A DNA stretch of 7,291 nt from Eggerthellaceae bacterium (GTDB lineage: Bacteria; Actinomycetota; Coriobacteriia; Coriobacteriales; Eggerthellaceae), in assembly GCA_003452695.1 (NCBI GenBank), contig DMNP01000023.1, positions 1 through 7,291 of the forward strand. Direction: 5' to 3'. Under the pieces are notes generated by a model, which saw only the letters and a list, made by a program, of their open reading frames with translations, was not told the DNA's origin and ran no database searches. Shown here in pieces: positions 5,808-7,291 of the stretch. Position numbers and translations under genes: made by a program. The first letter of the stretch is position 1. The number at the start of each line of letters is the position of its first letter.

Positions 5808-5823
5808 CCCATCCGCATATGGG
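5808..5823. promoter_or_regulatory. Short palindrome at the predicted transcription start
   Basis: CCCAT (5808-5812) and ATGGG (5819-5823) are perfect arms around a six-base centre. The site covers the predicted start of the TetR transcript, where a bound repressor would block initiation. It could instead form a small hairpin at the 5' end of the mRNA. Confidence 0.35.
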
Positions 5824-5927
5824 TGGTTTTCGTCTAGCGCGCTTCGTGCGGAAAGGCAGATTCAGAAACCCACGGAGGCGGGCACGGGAGCACCGCTGCG
5901 CGCTTCCACCTGCGAAAAAAAGGCGAC

Positions 5928-5948
5928 ATGGCGGCCCCATGCCGCCAT
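5928..5948 (+). promoter_or_regulatory. Perfect 8-bp hairpin touching the TetR gene's Shine-Dalgarno
   Basis: ATGGCGGC (5928-5935) and GCCGCCAT (5941-5948) are perfect complements with a five-base loop, and AAGGAG begins at the very next base (5949). As DNA it is a strong 21-bp dyad that could be an autoregulatory operator; as RNA it would be a stable stem next to the ribosome binding site, leaving it exposed or hindering ribosome loading. Which applies cannot be decided from sequence. Confidence 0.5.
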
Positions 5949-5959
5949 AAGGAGAGCCG

Positions 5960-6526
5960 ATGGCAGCTACGCGCGATACAAAGGGCATGTTTGCTGACGA
6001 GCTGGAAACGATGATGGAGCGCATGACTCTGTCCAAGGTGCGCGTGCGCGACTTGTGCGCACGCTGCGGGGTGGAGCGCCGCGTGTTCTACTATCATTTC
6101 AAAGACAAATACGACCTGGTAGCTTGGATGTTCGAACGCGATTATTCGTCGGCCGCCAATGGCCAGACACCCTATTCGCGAGAGCTCTACGCGCAGGCGC
6201 ATAAGCGGCTGTGGGCGCGCAGGGCGTTCTACCGACGTGCGTTCGAAGAAGACGCACAGAACTCCATCTGGCGCTACCTGCTGCAGTTCAGCGTGCAGGC
6301 GAACGAGTTGGCGCTCAAGCGTCACCTGGGCGTGACCGAGCTATCGCGGCCCCTCAGCTTCGAGGCGCGCCATTTCGCATACGGCAACATAGGCTGCATG
6401 GTGGAATGGCTCCGTGGCGAGATTCAGGCAACCCCCACCCAACTGGCAGCTGACATGTTCGCCTGCATGCCCCCCAGCCTACGCGAGGCATATGTCGCGC
6501 AGGCTGGGAAAGAGACTCTCGAATAG
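5960..6526 (+). CDS. TetR/AcrR-family transcriptional regulator (TetR_C_8-like ligand domain)
   Basis: This 188-residue protein has a TetR-type N-terminal DNA-binding domain. Residues 8-24 form helix 1, and KVRVRDLCARCGVERRVFYYHFKDKYDL (26-53, in two stretches) carries the helix-turn-helix with the family hallmark FYYHFKDKYDL, including Tyr44, His46 and Phe47. The C-terminal part, with YRRAFEEDAQNS (91-102) and FAYGNIGCMVEWLRGE (about 129-144), matches the TetR_C_8 type found in DhaS-like regulators. AAGGAG (5949-5954) stands five bases before the ATG. The gene is divergent from the nitroreductase, and the gap holds three dyads, which fits a local repressor controlling itself and the nitroreductase. 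The ligand is unknown. No terminator is visible after the stop codon. Confidence 0.88.
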   Translation: MAATRDTKGMFADELETMMERMTLSKVRVRDLCARCGVERRVFYYHFKDKYDLVAWMFERDYSSAANGQTPYSRELYAQAHKRLWARRAFYRRAFEEDAQNSIWRYLLQFSVQANELALKRHLGVTELSRPLSFEARHFAYGNIGCMVEWLRGEIQATPTQLAADMFACMPPSLREAYVAQAGKETLE

Positions 6527-6567
6527 AGCAGGGAAGTCATACCTATCTGACGGCGCGAGGCCACTGC

Positions 6568-6828
6568 TCATACCGGATGTAACGCACTGCGGTTCGCGAA
6601 AGAGAGCGCGTCATCAGTGGATGCGGGAGCGGACGTCAAGAGGCTCGTAGCGAAGGGCAGGATGTCCAGGAAGGCCGCCTCGCCCGCAGTAGCGCCCCAC
6701 CGCATGGCGTTCAAACAACGGCAACGTAAAGGCGACGTGGCCGCACACGTCTCGGTTACGACAAAAGCGCAGGTCGTGAATAGTCGCTGGCAGCAAGCCG
6801 GTAAAGTATGCGCGCTAATCTGCTGCAT
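6568..6828 (-). pseudogene. Possible decayed gene fragment, weakly like the C-terminal end of an EamA transporter
   Basis: On the minus strand, an 86-codon open stretch contains GATAGEAAFLDILPFATSLL then LSFAN. This recalls the last part of EamA/DMT permeases, where a small-residue helix, a Pro-containing helix and an E.LSLAN-like segment follow each other. About 18 of 21 codons in the core end in G or C, like real genes in this window, while the ends lose that bias and no ribosome binding site or intact upstream part is visible. It is probably a relic or a chance frame, so the family link is a guess. Confidence 0.25.
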
Positions 6829-6841
6829 GCGGGAGAAGCTA

Positions 6842-7076
6842 AATTAGTGCACGCGCTTTCCAACATGCAGCCGTGCAGCGGCGCAGGACGCCATGAAAGA
6901 GCCATCCGCGGCAGGTCTCTGAACTGGGATTACAGTCGTTCACTCACTATACACCGCCGTCCGATGGCGCTGGACTTTCATACTTGGATTAGTGCACACA
7001 CTTCATTTACGCACGACTTTCTGACATTTGCAACCAGTTGTTTCATGGTGCTCCATCAAAAGCGTGTACACTAATT
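6842..7076. repeat. Three copies of an 18-bp motif RATTAGTGYACRCRCTTY
   Basis: Copies lie at 6842-6859 (plus), 6987-7004 (plus) and 7059-7076 (minus). Any two differ at no more than four positions. The second and third face each other and bound a 90-bp segment. The eight-base core AATTAGTG also occurs on the minus strand at 2471-2478, upstream of the DUF697 gene. They could be regulator binding sites or the ends of small non-autonomous elements; no target duplication was found around the 90-bp unit. Confidence 0.45.
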
Positions 7077-7291
7077 GCCGCTTCCCTCGTATATTAAGTA
7101 GTGCCACTTCGTACGCAGTGGCCGCGCTCTTTACCGACTGAGACGAATATGGGATAAAGGGCGTGCAATGGGCGGAGGGCGCACCAGTTTCCCTGGGAGT
7201 TAGTCCTGTGCGCTAGGCTTGCGCCTCCGGCCCGCGACTGGACGCGAATAAGGCTGGAAGGCTTCGGTGCCGCATATCCAACGAGGCTGCG
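7077..7291. other. Gene-free right end
   Basis: No convincing coding region, tRNA or terminator is visible here. TATATT at 7090-7095 is -10-like but lacks a -35. Frames open to the right edge on both strands are short and unrecognised. Together with 6527-7076, about 765 bases after the TetR gene carry no intact gene. Confidence 0.5.

Noticed and set aside
7015..7043. 22-codon minus-strand small frame starting near 7043
   Set aside because: A GGAG precedes its ATG, but the peptide is unrecognised and overlaps a repeat copy; support is too weak to call a gene.
6808..7074. 88-codon plus-strand frame in the right tail
   Set aside because: It has irregular codon use, no ribosome binding site and no recognisable motif, and it includes two copies of the 18-bp repeat.

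Overview
The window is high-GC bacterial DNA with dense third-position G/C and strong AGGAGG-type ribosome binding sites. The gene mix suggests an anaerobic gut actinobacterium of the Coriobacteriia/Eggerthellaceae type: a corrinoid-methyltransferase-like URO-D protein beside a PucR-type regulator, an Rpn nuclease with GIEQG repeats, and a small nitroreductase beside a TetR regulator. This assignment is inference from gene families and style; no rRNA or tRNA marker is present.

Left part (1-1265): the N-terminal 164 codons of a URO-D superfamily gene run off the left edge on the minus strand. It is divergent from a short plus-strand gene that looks like only the sensory N-terminal part of a PucR/CdaR-type regulator, with no DNA-binding C-terminus. 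The 186-bp gap holds a consensus TATAAT for the regulator and an imperfect 15-bp palindrome close to the URO-D side.

Middle part (1266-4779): an Rpn-family PD-(D/E)XK nuclease gene (1431-2393) ends in a good intrinsic terminator. Inside it, an in-frame ATG at 2097 has its own strong Shine-Dalgarno and an upstream -10-like hexamer. It would make a separate 98-residue C-terminal protein, as described for nested rpnS antitoxins in Escherichia coli. Next come a DUF697-like membrane protein (2638-3879) and a stand-alone ComEC-type metallo-beta-lactamase-fold protein (3988-4779). They are 108 bp apart with a REP-like palindromic repeat between them, and could be co-transcribed.

Right part (4780-7291): a 385-bp gap carries a three-copy dispersed repeat and a C9 run. 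A minus-strand nitroreductase (5165-5692) and a plus-strand TetR regulator (5960-6526) are divergent. Their 267-bp gap contains three inverted repeats and a plausible promoter, which suggests local regulation. The last 765 bp have no convincing intact gene: a short stretch resembles a decayed transporter C-terminus, and three copies of an 18-bp motif lie in direct and inverted orientation.

The strongest leads for second looks are the nested start in the Rpn gene, the DUF697/MBL pair, and the palindromes in the nitroreductase/TetR gap.
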